Source of the DNA: Tanypteryx hageni
Lineage: Eukaryota; Arthropoda; Insecta; Odonata; Petaluridae
DNA: 64,000 bases
NCBI GenBank assembly: GCA_028673005.1
Contig: CM054118.1
Location: 4,862,410 to 4,926,409 of the forward strand
Direction: 5' to 3'
In this document: piece after piece, positions 32,673-42,955 of the stretch
Layout: each line of letters starts with the position of its first letter
Numbering within the stretch: position 1 is the stretch's first letter
Program-made: the position numbers and the translations under genes
Notes under the pieces: model-generated
What the model saw: the letters and a program-made list of their open reading frames with translations, nothing else
Databases searched by the model: none
Told to the model about the DNA's origin: nothing

Positions 32673-33172
32673 NNNNNNNNNNNNNNNNNNNNNNNNNNNN
32701 NNNNNNNNNNNNNNNNNNNNNNNNNNNNNNNNNNNNNNNNNNNNNNNNNNNNNNNNNNNNNNNNNNNNNNNNNNNNNNNNNNNNNNNNNNNNNNNNNNNN
32801 NNNNNNNNNNNNNNNNNNNNNNNNNNNNNNNNNNNNNNNNNNNNNNNNNNNNNNNNNNNNNNNNNNNNNNNNNNNNNNNNNNNNNNNNNNNNNNNNNNNN
32901 NNNNNNNNNNNNNNNNNNNNNNNNNNNNNNNNNNNNNNNNNNNNNNNNNNNNNNNNNNNNNNNNNNNNNNNNNNNNNNNNNNNNNNNNNNNNNNNNNNNN
33001 NNNNNNNNNNNNNNNNNNNNNNNNNNNNNNNNNNNNNNNNNNNNNNNNNNNNNNNNNNNNNNNNNNNNNNNNNNNNNNNNNNNNNNNNNNNNNNNNNNNN
33101 NNNNNNNNNNNNNNNNNNNNNNNNNNNNNNNNNNNNNNNNNNNNNNNNNNNNNNNNNNNNNNNNNNNNNNNN
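32673..33172. other. Assembly gap, exactly 500 N
   Basis: A round 500-N run is typical of a scaffold gap of unknown true size. It interrupts the Tc1 transposase, so sequence on the two sides should not be assumed contiguous. Confidence 0.98.
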
Positions 33173-33297
33173 TAATACCGTTTCAAATTGGCGTTTTTGA
33201 AACTCAAACAAAGAGATAACTACGCGCAAAAAAATAACCCGACCAAAAAAAATTAGCGTGTCATACCCAAACACCTAAATAACTTAATTGATATTAA

Positions 33298-33427
33298 CCC
33301 TTAACTGGTGCACAGCGGTCTCACAGAGCGCTGCCTTCCGATTCACTCGCAAATCATTCTGCCATTTCATCACACACGCTAGCTTCTATCTACCTTCCCA
33401 TCGCGGGACACCCACATTCGCCGTTTG
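33298..33427. mobile_element. piggyBac-like terminus
   Basis: TTAA (33294-33297) followed by CCCTTAACTGGTGCACAGCG resembles the ends of the element at 20654-21248, and GCGGTCTCACAGAGCGCTGC could be a subterminal hairpin. No partner end was found; LINE copy A begins about 130 bp later. Confidence 0.45.
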
Positions 33428-33640
33428 ATAGGTGTCTGCAGTATAGTCCCTAGGGTTGACCGCGGTTCTGAGGTTTGGAGAAGGGTTGACGGTCTGAACC
33501 GAAGGCAGTGGAATTTGTCGGGACTTGGGAGCGGACTTAGTCGACCTACGACCGAATATCGAATCGTGCAGGGCACCACTGGATCACTCTGGTGTTCGCT
33601 ACACGCTCGAATCGGCTCAGAGAGTAGCGCGTAGGATTCT
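33428..33640 (+). pseudogene. LINE ORF1 fragment, SGNH-esterase-like C-terminus (copy A)
   Basis: 'CSIVPRVDRGSEVWRRVDGL' matches 'CSIVPRIDCVSEVW' of copy B; these are the middle-to-late blocks of the GDSL/SGNH esterase domain found in ORF1 of CR1-group LINEs. The 5' part of ORF1 is absent, and the catalytic Asp-X-X-His end is not preserved. Confidence 0.6.
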
Positions 33641-34935
33641 CGAGCACAGTAGGGATTTTTAGGTTAGAGAGTAGGGTAGGATGTAGGTCAGTTTTGGGTA
33701 TGGGGATAATGGATGCGTTTGTAGAAAATAAGAATCCCGATAGATTATCTAATGATAGAATATACTCCGAGCGTGAGGTAAATGCACGTAACATGCAGCA
33801 CCAATTTCGCGATAGGTCATTGATAGAATGTTCCGTAAAGGGTGCGACGGGTCGCAATTCCAATTTTGATGCGACGCCATACAGTCGTGGGAGTGATTGT
33901 GATGGGAGCGCATGTAGTTTTAGAGTGGAAGAGAAAGTCAAGGGTGAGATTAGTATGCGAAGTGATAGTGGGAAATTAAACGTCGTCGTACTGAACTGTC
34001 TCAGCAACCGTAGGAAAATTGCTGAGTTCGAGCATATTAGTCGTAGTCTGCATGCCGACGTAGTGATAGGCACAGAAAGTTAGTTAACGGATGAGATTCA
34101 GAGTCAGGAGATATTTCCTAGAGACTATCGTGTCTATAGAAAAGATCGCGCTAATATATCGGGCGGGGGAGTTTTCATAGCGGTTAGCGATAAGTACGAT
34201 AGCAGTGAGATTCCGATAAGTGACGAGGATATCGAGTGTGTTTGGTGCAGCATAGGTAAAGATGGCTCCAAAAAGGTGTTCATATGCTCGTTTTACAGGC
34301 CACCTAACGCTGGTGTAGATTGTATTTTAAATCTCGAGAAACAACTATCAAAGCTTAGACTGATAAATCAAGATGGAATCGTTATAGTCGGTGGTGACTT
34401 TAACTTACAGTCAATTGATTGGGAAAACCTATGTTCCGAATCTAGAGGTAAAGAACGAGAATCCTGTGAGGCATTAATCGAAACATTCTGCGAGCACTCT
34501 CTCCTTCAAGTAGTCAGAAAGCCAACGCGATCGGGAAACATATTAGATTTATTAGCAACTAACGTCCCAGAAAGAATAAACAAAGTCACCATTGAAGATG
34601 GGATAAGTGATCATCAGGCCGTATATGCAGAGTGTAAGTTGAAAATCGATAGGCACCCTAAGCCTCAAAGAAAGTTTTATATATTTGCTAAGGTAAACTT
34701 TTCAAGCTTCAGGTCGCGCCTTCGAGAAATACTACCTGTCTTCTGTGATACGACCGAATGATCAGGTGCTGAGTCGTCATGTACATTACTCAAGGATATA
34801 ATGCTAGAGGGTATCGGTACATTCCAATTAAATTGAAGGTCGACAATAAAGAGCCACGTTGGTACAATAAGGAAGTTCGAAGTGCGCTTAGGCGTCAGAG
34901 AATAATCCGCGCGAAAATAAAAAATATGCCGTCTA
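33428..34935 (+). mobile_element. CR1/L2-like LINE, copy A (partial)
   Basis: Contains the end of the SGNH-type ORF1 (33428-33640), the spacer TTAGAGAGTAGGGTAGG also found in copy B near 54692, the endonuclease and the linker. Sequence then jumps at about 34930 from the linker to RT motif A, an internal deletion, and is followed by an inverted duplicate of the same endonuclease region. No 3' end is present. Confidence 0.85.
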
Positions 34936-35022
34936 GATTTTAGGAAAGCCTTTGACAAGGTACCTCACAGGAAGTTAATAACGAAATTAGAAACCTTAGG
35001 CGTTAATTCTAAAATCGTCAGT
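33694..35022 (+). pseudogene. LINE ORF2 fragment: endonuclease plus RT motif A (copy A)
   Basis: One frame carries the APE-type endonuclease: 'VVVLNCLSNRRKI', 'HADVVIGTES' then an in-frame TAG (34081-34083) where copy B has Trp, 'GGGVFIAVSDKYD', 'FICSFYRPPN' (34278-34307), 'VIVGGDFNLQSIDWE' (34384-34428), 'GISDHQAVYAE' (34600-34632; SDH motif), ending at a stop at 34761. In another frame follow linker 'EPRWYNKEVRSALRRQR' (about 34850-34900) and, after a deletion, 'LDFRKAFDKVPHRKLITKL' (34933-34990). The stop also occurs in the inverted duplicate. Confidence 0.85.
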
Positions 35023-35815
35023 TGGAACTTACACTCTGCATATACGACCTGATGATCACTTATCCCATCTTCAATGGTGACTTTGTTTATTCTTTCTGGG
35101 ACGTTAGTTGCTAATAAATCTAATATGTTTCCCGATCGCGTTGGCTTTCTGACTACTTGAAGGAGAGAGTGCTCGCAGAATGTTTCGATTAATGCCTCAC
35201 AGGATTCTCGTTCTTTACCTCTAGATTCGGAACATAGGTTTTCCCAATCAATTGACTGTAAGTTAAAGTCACCACCGACTATAACGATTCCATCTTGATT
35301 TATCAGTCTAAGCTTTGATAGTTGTTTCTCGAGATTTAAAATACAATCTACACCAGCGTTAGGTGGCCTGTAAAACGAGCATATGAACACCTTTTTGGAG
35401 CCATCTTTACCTATGCTGCACCAAACACTCTCGATATCCTCGTCACTTATCGGAATCTCACTGCTATCGTACTTATCGCTAACCGCTATGAAAACTCCCC
35501 CGCCCGATATATTAGCGCGATCTTTTCTATAGACACGATAGTCTCTAGGAAATATCTCCTGACTCTGAATCTCATCCGTTAACTAACTTTCTGTGCCTAT
35601 CACTACGTCGGCATGCAGACTACGACTAATATGCTCGAACTCAGCAATTTTCCTACGGTTGCTGAGACAGTTCAGTACGACGACGTTTAATTTCCCACTA
35701 TCACTTCGCATACTAATCTCACCCTTGACTTTCTCTTCCACTCTAAAACTACATGCGCTCCCATCACAATCACTCCCACGACTGTATGGCGTCGCATCAA
35801 AATTGGAATTGCGAC
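33853..35815. repeat. Inverted duplication of the LINE endonuclease region, ~790 bp arms
   Basis: 33853-34642 and 35026-35815 are reverse complements with only a few mismatches seen (for example ATCGAGTGTG against ATCGAGAGTG, and CAGGCCGTA against CAGGTCGTA). The 383-bp spacer holds the linker and RT motif A. Both arms carry the same premature stop, so duplication followed that mutation. Differences between arms argue against a trivial assembly mirror, but the nearby gap calls for caution. Confidence 0.9.
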
Positions 35816-35819
35816 AAAG

Positions 35820-36735
35820 TTATGAGGGAGATCTAGTATTTGTGCAATTAAGTAGCGTTCATAGACATCGACAAATCACTAATAGCTATTAAGATTACAA
35901 TAACACACAAAAAGAAAAGAATGAGGTTCATTATTATTATGGTGGGCACAATCGCTTCATCGACCGATCGATATTTGGAGATGTTCGACCCGCGATAATT
36001 CGACTTCACGCCGGACCACCCGAACGACTTCTTTCAATCCGAAAGGCTAGTTAAACAGCTCGCGTGATCTGAGCATCAAAGGTCCTTCTTCTGCATGTTC
36101 TCTTTAAAGCGGCTTGGCCTTGGGAATGGTTGAGCAACAGCAGGTGCACCCACCTTCCCCCTGGGTGGCGAGGATGAAAGGAGGAAGTCAGTCTGGTGAC
36201 GAAGAAGCTGTCTCCTTCAAATGGCGCAAATAAACGAGTTTTGATGGGCGAGTGGAAATTTATTGTCGGCGCCGTGTAACGCAGGGAGGAGAGGCGATTT
36301 GTATGCACCGAAGGAGAAAAAAAATCATTCGCCTCCAATCCGCGAAAACAACCGCAAAAGAACGTTGCAACGAGCGTTAAACAAACTCCGAGCTATTTTT
36401 AGATCATAATGGTCCTGTCGCATGCATAATTAAGTTCGCGCGCAATAATAATGGCAATAATTTTTAGTGCGTACGACGTGTTGACGTGAATCGGCTCGTT
36501 AAAATGAAGCAAAAATTTGAAATATGTTATTTATTCTTATTCATTATTAATTGTAGTGGAATTGTTTTAAATCGGATAGAAGAATTTTCTGCGAGATAGG
36601 AGGTGGTATTCTTCGGTGATGGACAAAAAGATCCGCTTGTAAATAGAGCTTGACTCTAGAATAGGGTACTGTGACCAACATTATTTCATAAATCAATAAC
36701 TCAATGAAATATATACGTACGCACGCACACAAATA
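35820..36735. other. No recognisable feature
   Basis: No transposon or host motif. A short (ATT)n run lies near 35930. GC content is moderately higher at 35940-36340. Confidence 0.5.
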
Positions 36736-36812
36736 CATATTTTACACACGCACAGACATTTTTATGTGTATACGTATGGGTGTATGTACGCACATATATA
36801 CATATATATTTC
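36736..36812. repeat. CA/TA microsatellite-like DNA
   Basis: Short interrupted runs of CACACG, GTATACGTATG and ATATATACATATATAT lie immediately upstream of the hammerhead-like repeat head. Confidence 0.7.
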
Positions 36813-36880
36813 TGTAGCCGCTGAAGAAGTTATGTCCGGACAGATAGTCTCTAGACGAGAGGTTCCCAACGCCGTGATCG
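36813..36880 (+). repeat. Possible third member of the microsatellite-bounded family (head only)
   Basis: After a TA-rich run, GCCGCTGAAGAAGTTATG, a TGTCCGGACA stem and GATAGTC repeat the CTGAAGAA - stem - GATA layout of 5369-5397 and its partner at 45860-45885, with a different stem sequence. Downstream sequence does not match the other copies. Short, so treated as tentative. Confidence 0.4.
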
Positions 36881-37090
36881 CGAACGCCGCTTGCTCTTTG
36901 AAAGCTTGACTTTTCTGTTTGGCAGCCTGTCATTTTATGTGATGCTTCAAATCGCGTTTTCTATCACCAATATTTTAATTGATTTGCTTTCTTTCTAAAC
37001 GCATTTAAGAACATTATTAATAAATTTTGACGTTGGTTTGATTTTATGACCATATTTTTTCTCGCGAAAGAAAGTGATGCTCGCTTGATA
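36881..37090. other. No recognisable feature
   Basis: Short unassigned stretch up to the target duplication of the following MITE. Confidence 0.4.
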
Positions 37091-37098
37091 TTCTAGGT

Positions 37099-37438
37099 TA
37101 GGGTTCGCCAACCTATTCTGCACCGCGGGCCGTATTCGCCATTGCGAATGCTTCAGATGGCCGCATTGGAAGTGAAGAAAGCCTCGGCGGCCCGGTGAGT
37201 GAACAAATTAGAAGTTATCTAGAGTTTCTGTGGTCTCATATTAGCGAAAATCAAGTCTATATAATTTACTAGTGTTAAAACGTGACCATCAAAGGTTTTG
37301 AAACCATCATTTAACTGAAGAATAGGAAATTACCAATGTGAAATTTTCCCGGTCGCTTTTTCATTACCGCTTCGCGGGCCGCATAAACCGCTCTCGGGAG
37401 CCGCATGTGGCTCGGGTGCCGTAGGTTGCCGACCCCTG
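37099..37438. mobile_element. hAT-type MITE, 340 bp, with target-site duplication
   Basis: Ends TAGGGTTCGCCAACC (left) and GGTTGCCGACCCCTG (right) are inverted repeats; flanks TTCTAGGT (37091-37098) and TTCTAGGG (37439-37446) match at 7 of 8. Full-length relative of 7851-8141, sharing AAGAAAGCCTCGGCGG and the GCATGTGGCTCGGGTGCCGT region. Non-autonomous. Confidence 0.88.
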
Positions 37439-37446
37439 TTCTAGGG

Positions 37447-38600
37447 TATAACCTGGTGCTAGCTTGATATTTCAGGATAAAACTTAACGTCGCCACGTTG
37501 AAAAGGTTTGAAACCTAGACTGTTCGACAGTTTCCACAATATCCTTTGTTTTAATCTCTCCTATTTATTAAATATGCGTATGTATGCATTTATGTATTGC
37601 GCGCGCGTGTGTGTAGATCGAGACAGAGAGATTCTTGGGTTTTTTGCGAATATCTCCCTCGGGCTGTTTTCCGAAGACAAGGATTTATCGTGTTATTAAT
37701 AAAGATGACAACGAATAAATCTTGAAACGCGACCACTTGATATAAACATGGTGTTAGAATCAGCAGTTGAAAATGAGCCGCGAAAAATTCTCCCTATTGG
37801 ATTTCCGTAAAAGGCTGGCCGTGTCTTAGACGATAGCAGTTCGCCGATAAATCGAGCATTTCCCTAATCTCGCCATATGGACACTTAAGCGACGCATTAA
37901 ATAGTGTTAAAAACAACGGCGGAGGATTTTGGTATTAACGTCACATCATCTAACTTTATCCAAGATGATTGATGTTTTCCTTTGCACTCGGGTGTTGTTC
38001 TTTTTTCTTAAAACACAGGTTCCCGGATACTAATCCCATTTCGTATCGGAATATCTAGCAAAAAATAACATGATCCAGCCATTAGCATCGCATCCGCTCC
38101 ATTTTCTGCTTAGCTAAAGCACTCAGGAACGGGACGAAAAAGCCGCGTTCTGAACGAGTTAAAAACCGACATGGATTAAATTATCACAGCTGTCGGCCGA
38201 AAAAGGAGCCAGTTTTCCTGGAAACGAGTGTCTCGAATCGCAAGTCGTGTTATTAATACGTCATAATTGGATGTACACGTTTCATCCCACAATCTCTCAC
38301 TTTCTCTTCGAATAGATGAGATGGGTACGCCGTGTACACATGAGCCGACCGAAGGAAACCAGACGCGAATTTCAACGAAAAAGTATCCGTCCTCAGTGGC
38401 ATTTCATCGATTATCAAACTTATTATTTCTCTTTAAATTGTTTCAATTTCCATCGAAGTCCAGAGAGCGATTCTTAATTGAAGCCGTTTGTATACGCAGA
38501 AGAAATGAGACGTTGCGACGGAGAGAATGTGCAAATGGTGATCACGAACAAACGCTCAACAAAAGGTGAAAGTGTAAAGCATGGAATAAATCATAATCTT
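37447..38600. other. No recognisable feature
   Basis: A 100-codon frame at 38267 has no recognisable domain. No repeats found. Confidence 0.5.
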
Positions 38601-38604
38601 ATAA

Positions 38605-39550
38605 TCATCCATTAAAAATTAACACGCTCACTTCGGAGTTCGTTTCCAACGTTGGAATGTCCTTATGGAACCGCTCGCCGTGCTCGTCACTCACAGCTCC
38701 AAAATTCTCAAGAAAGAAGTCCAGATGAGAGTGAAGTAACATGTTACTCTCCATGTCATGGTTTGCTTCCAGCATTTTATTAACCAAGTCTTCATAGTTT
38801 GATGCTTTGTTGTTTCCTAAAAAGTTCATGACAACTGCTTTGAAACATGCCCATGCCTCTTTTCTTTTCCTTCTAACACTGTATCGAATCCATCATCGTT
38901 CATGAGTTCGCGTATTTAGGGACCCACAAATATTCCTTCTTTAATCTTTGTTATGGTGATTTTTGTATATTTTTCCTTAAGATGTATAAATCCTCTGCTA
39001 TTTTGATCCATACCTTTTACAAAATTCTTCATGAGTCCTAATTTGACATGTAAAGGGGGTAAATAAATATTTTGTGGTGCAACAAGGCTTTTACGTACGT
39101 TTATTTGACTTTCCACTAATTGCCTGGTTGGCCAATCGCGAACAATGTAGTGCTGAGAACAGGAAGATCTGGATCAGGTGTGACAGGTTTTATTGCTGAT
39201 GGCACATTAGGATAAAGAATACTTTTTTGCAGAGAATCATTTTAGTCGTGCAAAAATAACAGTCGTTTCGAGATTTTATTGTTCCCTCCAAATCATAGGT
39301 ATTGCGGAACTCATAGAAGAACGAGCGCCTTTCATCCACTGTCGGAGACGGTTTGCACAGGAAACGCAACAATTATGGGGTGTCCATTGCTTACATTGGT
39401 CTCCTACCTTGCATCCAAAGTACAATTGATAATCTTTTTTGATAAGAGGAGTAAAGCACCTTCTCTGATGTTTCACGGTAAATTCTCCACAAACATAACA
39501 AAAATTGTCAGCCGCATTAACACATTTAGGAGACATGCTGTTTGGCATAC
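38605..39550 (-). pseudogene. Degenerate copy of an arthropod multi-copy gene of unknown function
   Basis: Minus-strand order: 'KCVNAADNFCYVCGEFTV' (Cys-rich start, about 39530-39480), 'YFGCKVGDQCKQW', 'CCVSCANRLRQWMKGARS', 'IPMIWRE' (about 39295); then frame changes to 'NDCYFC' (about 39265); 'NIYLPPLHVKLGLMKNFVK' (about 39070-39015); 'EGIFVGP'; finally 'MNFLGNNKASNYEDLV' and 'GAVSDEHGERFHKDI' (about 38705-38660). This order and these motifs match a family I recall as widespread and multi-copy in arthropod genomes, with zinc-binding-type Cys pairs. Function unknown. Several frameshifts; the end ('HGERFHKDI' then divergence) is truncated. Confidence 0.65.
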
Positions 39551-39910
39551 TTCTTTACCACCTTCAGCTGCTACTGAAAATCACAAAATGATGCTGTTCA
39601 AGATGTGTTGTGGAAACAAAAGAAAAAGGTAGCAAAATGAGTTTGTTTATTTTGAATCTTCTTGTGTATAGAATATGTTCTTTCCGGGGTATGTTCGCTA
39701 TAATTGGAAGTGTCATATCTCCAATTTTCATATGTAATAGGAAATTTTTAAAAACAGATTCGTAATCTACGTTACAAACTAAAACAGGACCACCTATATT
39801 TTTCGGAACCAAAAACCTTGTTCCTCAGGGTTATACCACAGCGAATTTGACGGAAAGCACGTCTGTACCACGGGAAACCTGTGTACACCCCTACTTATTA
39901 TATATTAAAA
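39551..39910. other. Spacer; no firm feature
   Basis: Lies between the multi-copy pseudogene and the Helitron 3' end. A minus-strand 82-codon frame (39564-39812) directly upstream of the pseudogene start may be its 5' flanking sequence; no domain recognised. Confidence 0.4.
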
Positions 39911-40665
39911 CTAGCTAACCTGCGCAGAACATCTGCGCGCTAGCCAAACTATAATACTTTAAATAAATGAAACCTTTTTTAATTAAAACAGCTATATTTT
40001 TATTTACATTAATAATTTTAATATGCGATGCGCTAAAATAAGCGCACCGTACATTCGAAGCGCTATAAGCGCACCGCGCAAACATTAGTTTAAAAAATTT
40101 CTTTAAAAGCACAATTTTCTATGCCATGATTTTCTGTCACAATCGTTATAGATTCGAATGATCTTACTCTCGAGAGACGCACATTCCCACGGCTAAATAC
40201 TGGTTTTTGAAGGTGAAGGCAAATTTTATCAAAAGTCTGTCCCTGCGACTTTTTGATAGTCATAGAAAAAGCTAATCTTACTGGGAATTGTTTTCTCTTA
40301 AATTTAAAAGGCATGTTTGTGTCTGATGGGATGAGTAGAATTCTTGGTATGAGAATAGTTTCAGAATTATCTAAATCTATAACACTTGCTTCGATTATGC
40401 TACGTTGTAGTCGTGTAACTGTGAGTCTCGTCCCATTACACAGGCCTTTCGAAGGTACTAAATTTCTGAGTAACATGATCAGAGCGCCTGGTTTAAATCT
40501 CAGTTTGTGCGGAGGCATTCCAGTTGGCGTTAAACTGTTCAAAAATTCTTCGGGGTATGCCAGTTGATCTGTCGCATCCTCACTTACGATGGTAAACTAT
40601 CTCTTCTCCTGGTATACGTTCCAATACACGATTGTTTAGTTCAAATTAAGCGTAACGTGTTGCTC
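39911..40665 (-). mobile_element. Helitron 3' portion with canonical terminus
   Basis: Read on the minus strand: helicase C-terminal coding, a 180-bp tail with repeated GCGCTT/GCGCA motifs, then a perfect 6-bp-stem hairpin GCGCAG-ATGTT-CTGCGC (39922-39938), AGGTTAG and terminal CTAG (39911-39914) followed by T. That is the expected hairpin plus CTRR end of a Helitron inserted before a T. The 5' part, including the Rep nuclease, is absent, so it is a 5'-deleted relic. Confidence 0.88.
40090..40665 (-). pseudogene. Helitron/PIF1-type helicase C-terminal fragment
   Basis: The helicase domain of the RepHel protein unwinds DNA during rolling-circle transposition. Seen: 'RVLERIPGEE' (about 40625), 'SEDATDQLAYPEEFLNSLTP' (about 40590-40530), 'GMPPHKLRFKPGALIMLLRN', 'GLCNGTRLTVTRLQR' (about 40440-40395), 'IPRILLIPSD', 'FPVRLAFSMTIKKSQGQTF' (about 40290-40235, PIF1-family conserved segment), 'LSRVRSFESI' (about 40155). 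The usual YVA.SR.. block is partly deleted ('GNVRLSRVRS'). Frameshift near 40600. ATP-binding motif I and the whole N-terminus are missing. Confidence 0.87.
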
Positions 40666-41395
40666 TTGAAGCCATTACTTTTATTCTGAGCAAACAATTT
40701 TAATATTAATTTCATTAATTAATATATATAGTTTCATATAAGCATTATCTAAATGGTTTTAACTTTATATAGCATGATACAGTATTTCAATGCGATATAC
40801 GGATGCTATTTATCTTGTTGCTAGAGACATTGAGCAAATAAACATTAGACATTGTTTATTTGGTTGCTATATTAATTCGGAAAAGTATTATAATTTATTA
40901 TTTCCAAAATGGCAAATATTTTGTTTTTATTTAAATTGGCATAGTTCTACTAATTCTAATACCACGTTTAAGTATATTTCACCAAATAATTATAATTCAT
41001 AAGTACGTACATACGTATTTTTTAAATGAGCATTTAATTTAGTCCAAATTAATGAGAATAAACTTGAAATGCAAGCGATTTCCGATAGAAGACGAAAAAA
41101 TACTGTAAGAATAAAAAACCTTGATCATTCTTTTTTTTAAAACATGCAGGTCCAAGGTTTGTATGTCAATTTGACGAATTTATATAAGCAAATGAACGAT
41201 AGCCGATATGTTTCAGTTTCAGCTGTTTATATATCCTGTTGCTTAGCAATACAATGTTATTGTGTGCCACGTACCGCCTAAGCGTTTTATTATAATAGAT
41301 TTTAATGAAAGGAAAGTAGGCGGATTAGTTCTTTCCAGAACTACTTGTTAAGAGTTTGTTATTATAATTTATAGAATAATGTTAAAACAAAATTA
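40666..41395. other. No recognisable feature
   Basis: Very AT-rich DNA between two Helitron-type elements on opposite strands. Confidence 0.45.
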
Positions 41396-41399
41396 AGGT

Positions 41400-41888
41400 T
41401 GAATATTTATATATGAGATTTCCCATAAGAAGGATCTTAAATATCTCTCTTTCACACTTGCAGACTTATTTTCTTTTGCAAAATTAAATTAGAAGTAATT
41501 GACGCACCATCTCCGGATAAGAACCATTTTAAAGGAAATTAAATTAAGAGCCTTATTCTCATCGTGGATTTTTGTTTTCGAATCGAATTCACCCACATTA
41601 AGCTAAATTATTCGAAAATTTGTCAAAATTTTGCATTTTTATTGAAACGTTCCCTTGGCGATCAACAGCATTGTTGTTCATACAGAAAATCAACATATCT
41701 GGTGAGTCCATAATACCTAATTTTTTCGGATTAAAACGTTAAAGATTTTGTTAACTTAGTTAAAATCTGACTACATTTTAATATTAACAAATATAATAAT
41801 GCATTACATTTAGCTCACTTCCTTCCAATATAGTTGAATATATTAAGTTCAAATTTTACCGTTGAATTTCAACGAGCAATTACGCTAG
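41400..41888 (+). mobile_element. Non-autonomous Helitron-like element
   Basis: Partner of 8151-8700. Ends with CGTTGAATTTCAACG hairpin (about 41859-41873), 11 nt, and CTAG (41885-41888) before T. Internal matches include CTCTTTCACACTTGCAGACT and TTCCCTTGGCGATCAACAGC. No coding capacity. Distinct from the Helitron ending at 39911, whose terminal hairpin differs. Confidence 0.72.
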
Positions 41889-42069
41889 TAAATAAATAAT
41901 AAAATAATCATTACGTTTCCTAATAAGTGAAAAAAACAAGAATCGTTGCTCACTTAAGTTGTTTTTCGAGCCAGAGAAAATTCTTCCGGAAATTTCCAGG
42001 AATTTACTACTCATGAGGTGGAAATCTCCCGGAATCAACTACTCATTAGGTGGCAACTGCGGGAAGAAC

Positions 42070-42365
42070 TTAGAGCAATGGCGGATACAAATGGGGTAAT
42101 AGGGTAATTTCCCCCTTAAGGGAGGTGATCAATCTTCATTAAAATATTGTCTCCAATAATTTATTTTATATTATAGGCTTTCTAGAAATATTTTGCAAAT
42201 ATCTAAGCAGGGTATTAATACCTATATTCCCTCTATATTTATTATAATGAGACGTTATTATTTTGTATAAATAGGTGCCAGTAAATATATTTCTTTTCTT
42301 ACTACCCCCCCCCCCCCCCTAAGCTATGCTACCCCCCCCCCATGCTATGCGTCTAGATCTGCCCC
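42070..42365. repeat. Possible MITE with poly-C tracts
   Basis: GCAATGGCGGATACAAATGG on the left and GCGTCTAGATCTGCCCCTCA on the right resemble the GGGGCAGATCTAGACGC-type inverted ends of some MITEs. C runs of about 15 (42305-42319) and 9 (about 42332-42340) lie inside. Pairing is weak. Confidence 0.3.
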
Positions 42366-42589
42366 TCACTTATAATAATAATAATAATAAATAGTGTTCT
42401 GCATATCTGCAGGTTCAGGTGCTCCTCCTTCACCTTTTTCTATCCTGTGCCCTTCTCTTCATCTCCCCATACCCTCCTCCCTCCCTTAGAATATCCAACA
42501 TTTTAATTCTTCTTCTTCCTCTTTTTTTTTCTTCCCTCCACCGTTCCTTTGATAACATCCTTCAGTAATCCCTCTCTTCCTGACTTATA
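42366..42589. repeat. (AAT)n and pyrimidine-rich stretch
   Basis: (AAT)n-type run near 42374-42391 followed by an interrupted C/T-rich stretch to about 42555. No gene. Confidence 0.5.
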
Positions 42590-42685
42590 GCCATGAACAA
42601 TCTCTCAAAATTTCGTTGCTCTACTTTTAACGGTGTAGAAGTAGTTCAGCGGACACGAAGTGTGACGGACAGACTGACGGACAAA
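42590..42685. repeat. Third copy of the short motif at 28084-28293
   Basis: AATCTCTCAAAATTTCGTTG, CTCT, GGTGTAGAAGTAGTTCAG, then GGACACGAAGTGTGACGGAC. The extra 3' sequence suggests this copy preserves more of the parent repeat. Confidence 0.5.
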
Positions 42686-42689
42686 ATTA

Positions 42690-42955
42690 TCACAGTGGAT
42701 TTTTTTATCTGCTAAAAATACATAGGAGGAAGTCTTTAGAAGAATATAAAGAGAAAAGGAACTGGATTTCATGGAGTATGATTTCAATGAAGAGAAAGGG
42801 AAATAGGAAAGGAACGTCACCAACTGGTGGACGAAATGAAAGGGAAAGAGAGTTACCAATAATTTAAGAAGGTTGCGGGGAGCAGAAAAGTGTGGAAATC
42901 CCAGTACGTATTTCACGGGCCTGCCTACTGACAGAATACTAATGGAGACGATCAT
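42690..42955 (+). mobile_element. 3' fragment of a LINE related to 2590-4920
   Basis: GAAAGGGAAAGAGAGTTACC, GCAGAAAAGTGTGG, TTCACGGGCCTGCCTACTGA and a GGAGACGATCATCG end parallel GAAAGGGAAAGAGAGTTATC, CGGAAAATAGGAGTATATGG, TCACGGACCTGTCTACGGAC and the ATGATGATG tail at 4785-4918. Only the end of the C-terminal coding region and 3' UTR remain. Confidence 0.6.

Noticed and set aside
32392..33274. Frames of up to 275 codons spanning the gap
   Set aside because: Most of their length is N; only the Tc1 part before 32673 is real.
35593..35892. 99-codon plus-strand frame repeated at 33546-34073 on the minus strand
   Set aside because: Antisense shadow of the LINE endonuclease in both arms of the inverted duplication, not a duplicated gene.
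38267..38569. Possible host exon
   Set aside because: No domain, no convincing splice sites and no conserved neighbours.
38605..40665. Gene captured inside the Helitron
   Set aside because: The pseudogene lies beyond the Helitron 3' CTAG end, so it is adjacent, not carried.
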